A stretch of DNA of 5,772 bases from Alphaproteobacteria bacterium (GCA_018668475.1 JABJCZ010000395.1:1-5772); one strand, 5' to 3'. Counted from the first letter of the stretch, positions 1 through 5,677 are shown. Translations and numbers: made by a program. The notes: generated by a model from the letters alone, not told the origin.

Positions 1-258
1 ATCGAAGGCGATTCTGACGGCAACGTCATTCGGCAAGAACGGGCAATGGCGAAGGTGTTCTACCATCGCCATGCGCACTTTTTCCGCCGCGTCGCGAGTC
101 AAAATGGCAACAATATCCAGCGCGATGCCGCGTTCGGTTTCATTCAACTCGCCAGAAGCGACAGCGGCAGCTACGCCGGCTGCGGCTTCGGCGCGGCCCT
201 CGTCCGTCTTCCCGTCGGTCAGGCGACGGATATGTTCCGAATCAAGTGTTCGGGCCAT
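1..258 (-). CDS. DUF2336 domain protein, N-terminal 86 residues (runs off left edge)
   Basis: This is the start of a minus-strand gene whose remainder lies outside the window. The 86 visible residues begin MARTLDSEHIRRLTDG. They contain two alpha-helical repeat units, rich in Ala and Glu, that read like the HEAT-like repeats opening DUF2336 proteins: a helix ending near ELNETERGIALDIVAILTR, then DAAEKVRMAMVEHLRH, then a Pro-rich turn and a helix at PNDVAVRIAFD. The family has no established biochemical function; a cytoplasmic scaffold or regulatory role is only inference. The start is secure: the ATG at 258 is directly preceded by an in-frame TGA (261-259), and a GGAG ribosome-binding site (270-267) sits 8 nt upstream. 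The gene follows the hemerythrin-like gene by 89 nt on the same strand, so co-transcription is possible. The family call comes from memory of the repeat pattern, not a search. Confidence 0.75.
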   Translation of the reverse strand, partial: MARTLDSEHIRRLTDGKTDEGRAEAAAGVAAAVASGELNETERGIALDIVAILTRDAAEKVRMAMVEHLRHCPFLPNDVAVRIAFD

Positions 259-347
259 TCAAGGGGCTCCGGTGGCGTTGCGCATGGATGCTCCGCCAGC
301 GCGTGAATTGTGGCAAACGTTGCCAGGAAATCTACTGCGCCAAAGAT
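259..347. other. Intergenic spacer with one short inverted repeat
   Basis: This is the gap between the hemerythrin-like gene and the DUF2336 gene. It holds the DUF2336 ribosome-binding site (270-267) and a perfect inverted repeat, TGGCAA-acg-TTGCCA, at 311-325. No convincing -35/-10 pair is visible on the minus strand, which leaves read-through from the hemerythrin-like gene as the simplest way to transcribe the DUF2336 gene. Confidence 0.5.
311..325. repeat. Perfect inverted repeat, 6-bp arms with 3-bp spacer
   Basis: The sequence reads TGGCAA ACG TTGCCA and lies 53 to 67 nt upstream of the DUF2336 start. It could be an operator or a small RNA hairpin. About one 6-bp-arm repeat per spacer length is expected by chance in a window this long, so position is the only support for a function. 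Confidence 0.3.
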
Positions 348-908
348 TTAGCACGGTGAGGAATCGTCATTCCATGAAAAAATCCGGTTCCTGAGAGTGA
401 CAAATCGTTCTTCCAGATTATGGCCAAATATCGGGTCTGTGTGAACTTCGAACTGGATGTTGATTGCGTTCCAGTCTTCGGCGGTTAGTGTTTGCTCCGC
501 GGCCGGAAAAAACACCACTTCTTCCTTTTGCATATGCGCACGCTGGGCGGCTACAAAACCCTGCACGACTGCGTGGAACTCATGATGGGTTACAGCGCCA
601 TCCTGGTCGATCAAGCGCAATGTATTGGCCAGGGACCGCGTCGCATCCGCAATCCGCCCGTGTTCCGTAACAAGGTCCCCAATTTCGCGCGCCTGATCGG
701 GACGGCGCTCAGCCAACTTGACGTAGACCATATCTTCGCATGGGTGATGGACGGCATCCGGATAAGTCAGAAAATATTCGGCAATATCTTCCATCAGGCC
801 GTAGTCGGGCCTGCCGCCTGTAGCACCAGTCGATTGGCTTTCCAGTATTTTCAACAATTTCTCGACATTATCATGTTCGTCGCGAAGTCGTGTCATCGGC
901 GCGGGCAT
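348..908 (-). CDS. Hemerythrin-like HHE-domain protein
   Basis: This 186-residue soluble protein belongs to the hemerythrin HHE cation-binding group, whose four-helix bundle usually holds a non-haem di-iron centre. Family roles include O2 or NO sensing, iron handling and repair of damaged iron-sulfur clusters; which applies here cannot be told. The His/acid ligand pattern is visible in order: DEHDNV (H12), HHPCED (H54, H55, E58), TEHGRI (H83), HHEFH (H108-H112), and AHMQKEEVVFFP (H125, E129/E130). The open frame continues upstream to 1061, but the ATG at 908 is preferred. It has an AGGAG ribosome-binding site 7 nt upstream, gives the usual family length, and avoids a non-homologous basic extension that would overlap the divergent transporter gene. 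There is no signal peptide or membrane segment, so it should be cytoplasmic. The gene is divergent from the DMT transporter and lies upstream of the DUF2336 gene. Confidence 0.88.
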   Translation of the reverse strand: MPAPMTRLRDEHDNVEKLLKILESQSTGATGGRPDYGLMEDIAEYFLTYPDAVHHPCEDMVYVKLAERRPDQAREIGDLVTEHGRIADATRSLANTLRLIDQDGAVTHHEFHAVVQGFVAAQRAHMQKEEVVFFPAAEQTLTAEDWNAINIQFEVHTDPIFGHNLEERFVTLRNRIFSWNDDSSPC

Positions 909-915
909 ACCTGCT

Positions 916-920
916 CTCCT
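916..920 (-). promoter_or_regulatory. Ribosome-binding site that fixes the hemerythrin-like start
   Basis: AGGAG on the minus strand, 7 nt from the ATG at 908. It is the strongest Shine-Dalgarno match near any candidate start in this frame, and it argues against the longer version that starts at 1061. Confidence 0.75.
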
Positions 921-935
921 GACTGGTCTGGTCGG

Positions 936-941
936 ACTATA
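936..941 (-). promoter_or_regulatory. Candidate -10 element for the hemerythrin-like gene
   Basis: TATAGT on the minus strand, 27 nt upstream of the ATG at 908, which would give a leader of about 20 nt. No good -35 hexamer is visible 16-18 bp further upstream, so this is a weak call. It would suit an activator-dependent promoter or simply be chance. Confidence 0.25.
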
Positions 942-1036
942 CCGCATGCGACGCTTCAGGGTACCGTTGACTGTTTCCGCTGGTCGAATCGGTGGCAGCA
1001 AGGTTGAATGCGCCACCCGAATATTTTGTGTGGAAG

Positions 1037-1969
1037 ATGAGCAGAAAACATTTGTCATCAATGTGGAAGGCTACGGATCAAAATACCGCACGCGGTATTT
1101 TTCTGATGTGCCTGACCAGCGTCCTGAGTTTTCCGCTCCTGAATACGACCGTCAAGTATCTGGTAACCGATTTCTCCGTATGGCAAATCGTGTGGGCGCG
1201 GGCGCTGTTTCACCTCGGGTTTATGCTTCTGTTATTCGCGCCGCGCATGGGCATCGTGGGGCTGTTTCGCACAGCTCATCCGGTGTTGCAGGGGTTGCGC
1301 TCGCTCCTCCAGTTTCTGGCGATGCTGTTTTATTTTTCGGCGCTTGAAGAGATTGCACTGCCCACGGCGACAGCGATCGCCTTTACCGCGCCGCTCATGG
1401 TGGTCGCGTTCTCAGTCCCGATACTTGGCGAGAAGGTTGGCCCGCGACGTTGGGGCGCGGTCATTTTTGGGTTTCTGGGCGCGCTCATAATTATCCGCCC
1501 CGGCGCCGATGTAACGGACTGGGCAACCCTGTATGTGCTTGGCTCGGCCCTGTGTTACGCGATTTATCAGATTCTGACTCGCCGGGTAGCGGCCCGCGAT
1601 GATGCGCGCACGACAGCGGTATATACCGTGGTTGCTGCGCTGATCGGTGCCAGCATTGTCGCGCCTTTTGATCTTGTGGCGCCGACGCTGACCACCCAGT
1701 GGCTGGCCTTCGCCGGGTTGGGGCTTACGGGCGCCCTTGGACACCTTTTCCTGATCAAGGCCTACGCCTCGGCGGAGGCGTCGATTATTTCGCCGTTTGA
1801 CTATGGCCAACTCATCGGTGCCACCATACTCGGGTATCTCATCTGGAATGATTTCCCCGACCTCTGGACCTGGATCGGGGCGTTCATTCTCGTTCTCAGC
1901 GGGGTCTATATCGCGCGGCGCGAGGCCGTGCGCAGACCGGGCGCGTCTATCCGAGATACCGCGAAATAA
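1037..1969 (+). CDS. DMT-superfamily (EamA) inner-membrane transporter
   Basis: This is a drug/metabolite transporter of the EamA (RhaT/RarD-like) type, about 310 residues, with ten predicted helices in two tandem EamA halves (about residues 19-154 and 163-293). The first half ends in the familiar pattern: an ALEEIALPTATA helix start, a TAPL segment, GEK at 131-133 and a Gly-rich helix closing with IIIRPG. The second half has the paralogous AYASAEASIISPFDYGQL, a WxxWIGA segment and a final helix ending VYIARRE. Members export or import small metabolites such as amino acids and derivatives; the substrate cannot be told from sequence. The start is uncertain. In-frame options are GTG 992, TTG 1004, ATG 1037 and ATG 1061, and none has a well-spaced ribosome-binding site. 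ATG 1037 and ATG 1061 (302 residues) both give normal family lengths. The gene is divergent from the hemerythrin-like gene and lies 66 nt before the PPIase gene. Confidence 0.9.
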   Translation: MSRKHLSSMWKATDQNTARGIFLMCLTSVLSFPLLNTTVKYLVTDFSVWQIVWARALFHLGFMLLLFAPRMGIVGLFRTAHPVLQGLRSLLQFLAMLFYFSALEEIALPTATAIAFTAPLMVVAFSVPILGEKVGPRRWGAVIFGFLGALIIIRPGADVTDWATLYVLGSALCYAIYQILTRRVAARDDARTTAVYTVVAALIGASIVAPFDLVAPTLTTQWLAFAGLGLTGALGHLFLIKAYASAEASIISPFDYGQLIGATILGYLIWNDFPDLWTWIGAFILVLSGVYIARREAVRRPGASIRDTAK

Positions 1970-2035
1970 TCGCGGCGATGAGCGGCTTGTGAAAAAGGGT
2001 AGTCAGGTCGGAATGCACCCGTCATTCTATCGCCC

Positions 2036-2632
2036 ATGATTCGTTGGCGCGGCTATATAGACCAGGCAAAACGATCCGGGCTCCGGATGTCGTTGGCAGG
2101 GTTGTGTGCTGCCTTGATTTTGGGGGCCATGATGACATCAGGCGAAGCCGGGGCAGCAAGCCTCGAAGACACACTGTTGCTGGAGCTCAAGGACGGGCCG
2201 GTTGTGATTGAAATGCGGCCTGATCTGGCGCCGGGCCACGTCGCGCGGATTAAGGAACTGGTCCGAGCTGAGTTTTATGACGGTCTGCTGTTCCACCGCG
2301 TCATTGATGGTTTCATGGCGCAGACCGGCGATCCCGGCGGCGACGGCACAGGCGGTTCCGGTCAGAAGCTGGACGCAGAATTTTCCGACGAGGCCCATGT
2401 GCGCGGTACGGTTTCCATGGCCCGGGCGCAGAGCCCCAATAGCGCGGACAGCCAGTTTTTTATTGTGTTTCAGGATTCCGCATGGCTGAACGGCCAATAC
2501 ACCGTGTGGGGTCGCGTGGTCCAGGGGATGGAACACGTTGATGCTATCAAGCGCGGTGAGGGTCAGGGTGGCACGGTAAGTGATCCGGACAAAATTGTTC
2601 GCCTGCGGGTTGCTGCAGACGTCGCCGAATAG
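2036..2632 (+). CDS. Exported cyclophilin-type peptidyl-prolyl cis-trans isomerase
   Basis: This enzyme catalyses cis-trans isomerisation of X-Pro bonds during protein folding. The 198-residue product has an N-terminal signal peptide: a basic region to about residue 17, a hydrophobic core at about 19-33, and a likely cleavage site near A40/A41 (AGA-A or GAA-S), so it should act in the periplasm. The cyclophilin domain covers about residues 46-195. It retains the active-site pattern FHRVIDGFMAQTGDPGGDG (R88, F93, Q96), the substrate-pocket SQFFI (Q140, F142), and the cyclophilin A-type Trp in AWLNGQYTVWGRV (W150). Length and motif order are typical of single-domain bacterial cyclophilins. The ATG at 2036 lacks a clear ribosome-binding site. 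The internal ATG at 2087 would give a more ordinary 24-residue signal peptide and is a real alternative. The gene follows the DMT transporter on the same strand by 66 nt and converges with the dehydrogenase-like gene. Confidence 0.93.
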   Translation: MIRWRGYIDQAKRSGLRMSLAGLCAALILGAMMTSGEAGAASLEDTLLLELKDGPVVIEMRPDLAPGHVARIKELVRAEFYDGLLFHRVIDGFMAQTGDPGGDGTGGSGQKLDAEFSDEAHVRGTVSMARAQSPNSADSQFFIVFQDSAWLNGQYTVWGRVVQGMEHVDAIKRGEGQGGTVSDPDKIVRLRVAADVAE

Positions 2633-2633
2633 A

Positions 2634-2656
2634 TCGGATCGACTAGTCGAGGCCGA
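2634..2656. terminator. Candidate shared terminator between convergent genes
   Basis: The 33-bp gap between the PPIase stop (2632) and the dehydrogenase stop (2666) contains a perfect 12-bp palindrome, TCGACTAGTCGA (2639-2650). Outer arms TCGG (2634-2637) and CCGA (2653-2656) flank it, interrupted by a small internal loop. It could fold on either transcript. There is no T-tract in either direction, so it may be a weak or Rho-assisted end rather than a classical intrinsic terminator. Confidence 0.4.
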
Positions 2657-2665
2657 ACAATTAAC

Positions 2666-3445
2666 TCAGAAAGTACCGGGGTAGCGTCCTCCGTCGATCA
2701 ACAGATTCTGGCTGGTGATGTAACCGGCGTTGGCGCTGCATAAAAACGCGCAGGTCTCTCCGAACTCTACAGGATTGCCGAACCGGCCTGCCGGCACAGC
2801 TGAGGCGCGTTCAGCAGCGATATCAGCTTCATCCCGGCCGGTCTGTTCAGCCGCACGCTGCGTCGACCCCCGCAACCGATCCGTATCGAACAGTCCGGGC
2901 AGCAGGTTGTTGATCGTTACATCGTGTTGCGCCACCTGGGGGGCCACGCCAGCCAGAAAAGCCGTCAGGCCAGCGCGCGCGCCGCTCGACAAGTCCAGCC
3001 CCTCTATGGGCATTTTTACCGACATCGACGTGATATTCACGATGCGCCCGAAGCCACGCGCTGCCATGCCGTCAATGACAGCGGTTATCAGCTCAATGGG
3101 GGTCACCATGTTCATGATGACGCCGTCGATCATCGCTGGGCGATCAAGCTCGCGGAAATCCCGGAAAGGTGGGCCGCCGTTGTTGTTGATCAGGATGTCT
3201 GGGGCCGGACAGGCCGCCAGTACCGCCGCCTGACCGTCGGCGGTACAAATATCGGCGATCACCGGAGTGACCTGTACATCGCAGTCCGTCTGAATTTGTT
3301 TGGCGGCGTTGTCGAGCGCATCTCTGTCGCGCCCGTTGATGACAACGTCAACGCCGTTCCGTGCCAGCGCATGAGCGCAACCGAGCCCCAGGCCCCTGCT
3401 TGACGCGCAGACAATTGCCTTTTTCCCTTTGATCCCCAGGTCCAT
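2666..3445 (-). CDS. SDR-family oxidoreductase with atypical active site (3-oxoacyl-ACP reductase-like)
   Basis: This 259-residue protein has a Rossmann fold and the length and order of classical short-chain dehydrogenases. Visible parts are a first strand and glycine loop (AIVCASSRGLGLG, residues 10-22), the NNxG segment as NNNGGPP (87-93), catalytic Ser (S140) in IVNITSMSVKMP, the cofactor-side INNLLPG (178-184), and a C-terminal IDGG (250-253). The glycine loop has Ala-Ser-Ser-Arg in place of the usual Thr-Gly-x-x. The YxxxK motif is missing: the aligned stretch reads LSSGARAGL, with Ser153 and Arg157 where Tyr and Lys normally sit. This matches a known subgroup annotated as beta-ketoacyl-ACP reductase-like SDRs with imperfect cofactor motif and tetrad, so it looks like a family trait rather than damage. 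The substrate is unknown. The start has an excellent GGGAGG ribosome-binding site (3456-3451) 5 nt upstream. The gene is divergent from the small secreted protein gene. Confidence 0.9.
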   Translation of the reverse strand: MDLGIKGKKAIVCASSRGLGLGCAHALARNGVDVVINGRDRDALDNAAKQIQTDCDVQVTPVIADICTADGQAAVLAACPAPDILINNNGGPPFRDFRELDRPAMIDGVIMNMVTPIELITAVIDGMAARGFGRIVNITSMSVKMPIEGLDLSSGARAGLTAFLAGVAPQVAQHDVTINNLLPGLFDTDRLRGSTQRAAEQTGRDEADIAAERASAVPAGRFGNPVEFGETCAFLCSANAGYITSQNLLIDGGRYPGTF

Positions 3446-3525
3446 AGTGGCCTCCCAATTAGATGCGGCGATGTAATGCGCCGTCGTTCACCGCGTCGAC
3501 CTATCGTTGATCGCACCAGAAACAT

Positions 3526-3529
3526 GGAG
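3526..3529 (+). promoter_or_regulatory. Ribosome-binding site that fixes the small secreted protein start
   Basis: GGAG, 10 nt before the ATG at 3540. The frame is open upstream from a TTG at 3507, but only the 3540 start puts a clean MKK signal peptide at the N-terminus. Confidence 0.6.
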
Positions 3530-3539
3530 AACGGATAGC

Positions 3540-3917
3540 ATGAAAAAATTGTCCCTGGGAGTTTGTCTCTTTGTTGGCGCCATGTTGCTGGTTTCGGGCG
3601 CCGGGCACGCTGGCAACGCGGATGTGGTCGATGCAACGCTTGAACGCCGGGCCGACGGTACATTTACCGTTCATGCAACGGTGCGGCACGGTGATGAGGG
3701 GTGGGACCATTACGCCAATGGTTTTGATGTACTGGCTCCCGATGGCGTTGTGCTCGGGACCCGAGTGCTGGCCCACCCTCATGTGAACGAGCAACCTTTC
3801 ACACGCAGTCTGCGTGGTCTGAATGTGCCTGCCGGCGTCGCGCGCGTGACGGTTCGGGCGCAGGACAGTGTGCATGGCCAAGGCGGTGCGTCGGTCGTGC
3901 TGGAGGTGCCGCGTTAG
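3540..3917 (+). CDS. Small conserved secreted protein of unknown function
   Basis: The product is 125 residues with a textbook signal peptide: MKK, a hydrophobic core at about residues 4-20, and cleavage after GHA (A24) or GNA (A27). It should therefore be periplasmic or secreted as a mature protein of about 100 residues. The mature part alternates beta-strand-like segments, consistent with an immunoglobulin-like or other beta-sandwich fold (inference). Two stretches look constrained: VRHGDEGWDHYANGFDVLAP (residues 48-67) and LAHPHVNEQPFTRS (77-90). The second is followed by a strand and DSVHGQGG (109-116). I recall similar unassigned proteins in alphaproteobacteria but no named domain. Clustered His, Asp and Glu (H50, D52, E53, H57, H79, H81, H112) could bind metal, but nothing proves it. 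The gene is divergent from the dehydrogenase-like gene, and its stop overlaps that of the class V enzyme on the other strand. Confidence 0.85.
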   Translation: MKKLSLGVCLFVGAMLLVSGAGHAGNADVVDATLERRADGTFTVHATVRHGDEGWDHYANGFDVLAPDGVVLGTRVLAHPHVNEQPFTRSLRGLNVPAGVARVTVRAQDSVHGQGGASVVLEVPR

Positions 3918-5122
3918 GCGCCTGTTGGCGTGATGGCCTGCACGGAAGCACAGAATTGCGTGATCTCATATTCGGTATTGTAGTAGTGGACGGACGCCCG
4001 CACGAGCGAGGGAATTTGTCGCCGGGTCATGTCGATGAGGGTCCAGGCAGCAGGTGAAACCGAGACATTGATCTTGCGCGCTGCGAGCGCGGCCTTTACG
4101 CGGTCAGCGGCCACATCCTTCAAGCTGAACGAAACGATCCCGCACATTTCAGCGCCCCGGTCATGAACCGTTACGCCGGGAACGATACTTAGGCAGTCCC
4201 GTAAATGAGCAGCAAGACACTGAATGCGTGGGCCGGTAACGGCTGGGTCGAGTGCCTGGGCATAATCCGCCGCGACTCCAAGGCCAATTTTTGCGGCAAC
4301 ATTGCATTCCCAATTTTCGAACCGGCGGGCATCCGTGCGAATACTGAAGTCACCTTCGTCCGTCCACGTTGCCGCATGGAGATCGAGCATCGGCGGCTCC
4401 AGCTGCTCGATCATCGACTCACGCACATAGAGAAAACCAGACCCCCGAGGACCCCGCAGGTATTTCCGGCCGGTCGCCGAGAGCATGTCGCAGCCCAGGT
4501 CGTCAACGTTCACCGGGAGTTGCCCGACCGACTGGCAGGCGTCGAGCAGGAAGGGAATTCCGTGGGATCGCGCAATGTGCCCCACTGCGGCAGCCGGGTT
4601 AACAAGCCCGCCATTGGTCGGCACATGGGTCAGCGCGATCAACTTTACCCGACCGTCCATCATCCCCTCCAGCGCCTCTACGTCGAGCTGGCCGGCACCG
4701 TCATCAGGGACTAGTCGCACCTCCGCGCCACACTTTTTCGTCACTTGTAGGTAGGCGATGAAATTTGAAGCGTATTCCGCTGTAGACGTCAAAATAACGT
4801 CGCCTGCTGAAAAGCGCATTGCATAGAATGCCATGTCCCACGCGCGGGTCGCGTTCTCAATGATGGCGATTTCGTGTCGACGACACCCGATGAGCCGGGC
4901 AATGGAATCGTAGGTGTTTTCGATTTTTCCGTCTTCGAGGGCCTGGGCTTCGTAGCCGCCAATGCGGGCCTCAAGCGCAAGATGCGCAATCATCGCCTCA
5001 ACAACAGGCTGCGGCGCAAGGGACGCGCCGGCGTTATTAAAGTGAATGAAATTTGCACAGGCCGGTGTGTCAGCCCGCACCGCCTCAATATCGAATACCT
5101 TACTGGCGATGCTGTCACTCAT
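3914..5122 (-). CDS. Class V aminotransferase-fold PLP enzyme, possible C-S lyase
   Basis: This 402-residue PLP-dependent enzyme has the fold of class V aminotransferases, cysteine desulfurases and isopenicillin-N epimerase-like proteins. Visible elements are HFNNAGASL near residues 27-35, THVPTNGG (165-172), the pyridine-nitrogen Asp in DACQSVGQ (D194), and the Schiff-base Lys in ATGRKYLRGPRGSG (K220). Near the C-terminus is INVSVSP, followed by LVRASVHYYNTEYEI. Group II cysteine desulfurases carry a catalytic Cys in an RxGHHCA-type loop. The corresponding stretch here (about 351-362) has none, so a C-S lyase or related elimination is more likely than sulfur transfer; the substrate is unknown. 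The open frame extends to a TTG at 5212, but that would overlap the upstream gene. The ATG at 5122 starts 28 nt after the upstream stop and gives a normal family length. The protein is cytoplasmic and probably co-transcribed with the 123-residue gene. Confidence 0.88.
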   Translation of the reverse strand: MSDSIASKVFDIEAVRADTPACANFIHFNNAGASLAPQPVVEAMIAHLALEARIGGYEAQALEDGKIENTYDSIARLIGCRRHEIAIIENATRAWDMAFYAMRFSAGDVILTSTAEYASNFIAYLQVTKKCGAEVRLVPDDGAGQLDVEALEGMMDGRVKLIALTHVPTNGGLVNPAAAVGHIARSHGIPFLLDACQSVGQLPVNVDDLGCDMLSATGRKYLRGPRGSGFLYVRESMIEQLEPPMLDLHAATWTDEGDFSIRTDARRFENWECNVAAKIGLGVAADYAQALDPAVTGPRIQCLAAHLRDCLSIVPGVTVHDRGAEMCGIVSFSLKDVAADRVKAALAARKINVSVSPAAWTLIDMTRRQIPSLVRASVHYYNTEYEITQFCASVQAITPTGA

Positions 5123-5150
5123 CCGCCAGTCCGGCCCTTTGGTTGATGCC

Positions 5151-5522
5151 TTACTCCGTCTGAAGTGAAGCGCAGGACCGCCATTCGCCGACAATTTTCT
5201 GTGCGCGTCCAATGCTCAGATTGTCGAAGGCAGACAGAGCGTCGCTGACTGAAATGTTCGGACGGTGATCCAGGACCCGACGAAACCCGGTTCGTGACAT
5301 ATGAAGCGAGCGACAGAGGGTCGCGAAATCCTGGCTGCAGGCGTTGCGCGCGAGCGCCAATGCGATGTCGGACGGCAAGGCGGCCCGTGCAGCGAGAGCT
5401 TCGGCGATATCGCCGCCCGAGTTCTCGGTTGCGTTGGCGTCTCCCGATAAACTGGCTCGGATACGCAAGACTGAGTCGTCCCGTCCGGCCCGGACCTTCT
5501 TGGTCAGACTTTCGGTGGTCAT
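5151..5522 (-). CDS. 123-residue helical protein, unassigned (faint DUF2336 C-terminal resemblance)
   Basis: I do not firmly recognise this protein. It is 123 residues, charged, with no signal peptide or membrane segment. An N-terminal stretch of about 40 residues looks flexible and polar, and the rest looks helical. The segment ATLCRSLHMSRTGFRRVLDH (residues 67-86), followed by SVSDALSAFDNLSIGRAQKIVGEWR (residues 91-115), resembles the C-terminal part of some DUF2336 proteins as I remember them; it could also be read as a short helix-turn-helix. Both are tentative. The ATG at 5522 has AAGGG 6 nt upstream, and the upstream region (5523-5693) does not look coding. A run of seven C on the plus strand (5536-5542) falls in the leader, so a frameshift there was considered, but no coding continuation appears beyond it. 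It is probably the first gene of an operon with the class V enzyme, 28 nt downstream. Confidence 0.7.
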   Translation of the reverse strand: MTTESLTKKVRAGRDDSVLRIRASLSGDANATENSGGDIAEALAARAALPSDIALALARNACSQDFATLCRSLHMSRTGFRRVLDHRPNISVSDALSAFDNLSIGRAQKIVGEWRSCASLQTE

Positions 5523-5556
5523 ACGTTGCCCTTATCCCCCCCGCCTTCATGGCAAG

Positions 5557-5573
5557 ATTGGCTAATTGCCAAT
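5557..5573. repeat. Inverted repeat ATTGGC-N5-GCCAAT, candidate operator
   Basis: Perfect 6-bp arms separated by TAATT, located 35-51 nt upstream of the start at 5522, where an operator or activator site would be expected. The A/T spacer and the symmetric arms would suit a dimeric helix-turn-helix regulator. One such repeat is expected by chance per spacer length across the window, so the call depends on position. Confidence 0.35.
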
Positions 5574-5606
5574 GAAGCAAATTTAGGGGGATTGCGGGGT
5601 AAACGC

Positions 5607-5622
5607 TGTGACTTCTGTCACA
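5607..5622. promoter_or_regulatory. CRP/FNR-family binding site, perfect TGTGA-N6-TCACA
   Basis: The sequence TGTGACTTCTGTCACA has both half-sites of the CRP consensus intact, and its symmetry extends to 6 bp per arm. The ten fixed consensus positions would be matched by chance only about 0.006 times in a sequence of this length. The site centre is about 92 bp upstream of the start at 5522, suitable for an activator in a promoter with a short leader. The regulator itself is not in the window. Confidence 0.55.
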
Positions 5623-5655
5623 CCGCAGGTCAGGCCGTCGTAGAGCACGATGACG

Positions 5656-5677
5656 GAGGAAGGGCCCGGCCTTCCTC
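5656..5677 (-). terminator. Strong hairpin downstream of the incoming gene, candidate terminator
   Basis: Arms GAGGAAGG (5656-5663) and CCTTCCTC (5670-5677) pair perfectly over 8 bp around a 6-nt loop. The hairpin begins 17 nt beyond the stop codon of the gene entering from the right. No U-tract follows on the minus strand, so it may end or stabilise the transcript by another route. ATGACG flanks it on both sides (5650-5655 and 5678-5683), and the complementary CGTCAT lies at 5692-5697. Confidence 0.45.

Noticed and set aside
492..1007. A 171-residue plus-strand open frame opposite the hemerythrin-like gene
   Set aside because: It is antisense to a well-supported gene, has no ribosome-binding site or family features, and its composition matches a shadow frame.
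966..1027. TTGACT (966-971) as a -35 element for the DMT transporter
   Set aside because: No acceptable -10 hexamer lies at 16-18 bp, and the nearest AT-rich stretch is too far away.
909..1061. A 51-residue N-terminal extension of the hemerythrin-like protein
   Set aside because: The AGGAG site before the ATG at 908 is convincing, the extension does not look like hemerythrin sequence, and it would overlap the divergent transporter gene.
3466..3483. CGGCG-N8-CGCCG inverted repeat between the dehydrogenase-like and secreted protein genes
   Set aside because: Five-bp GC-only arms are expected by chance at this base composition, and nothing else marks it as an operator.
5123..5212. TTG start giving a 432-residue class V enzyme
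   Set aside because: The added 30 residues overlap the upstream coding sequence and do not resemble the family N-terminus, and the ATG at 5122 fits operon spacing.
5536..5542. Frameshift at a seven-C run splitting a longer gene
   Set aside because: The sequence upstream of the run, in any frame, does not continue a plausible protein, and a good start with a ribosome-binding site lies just downstream.
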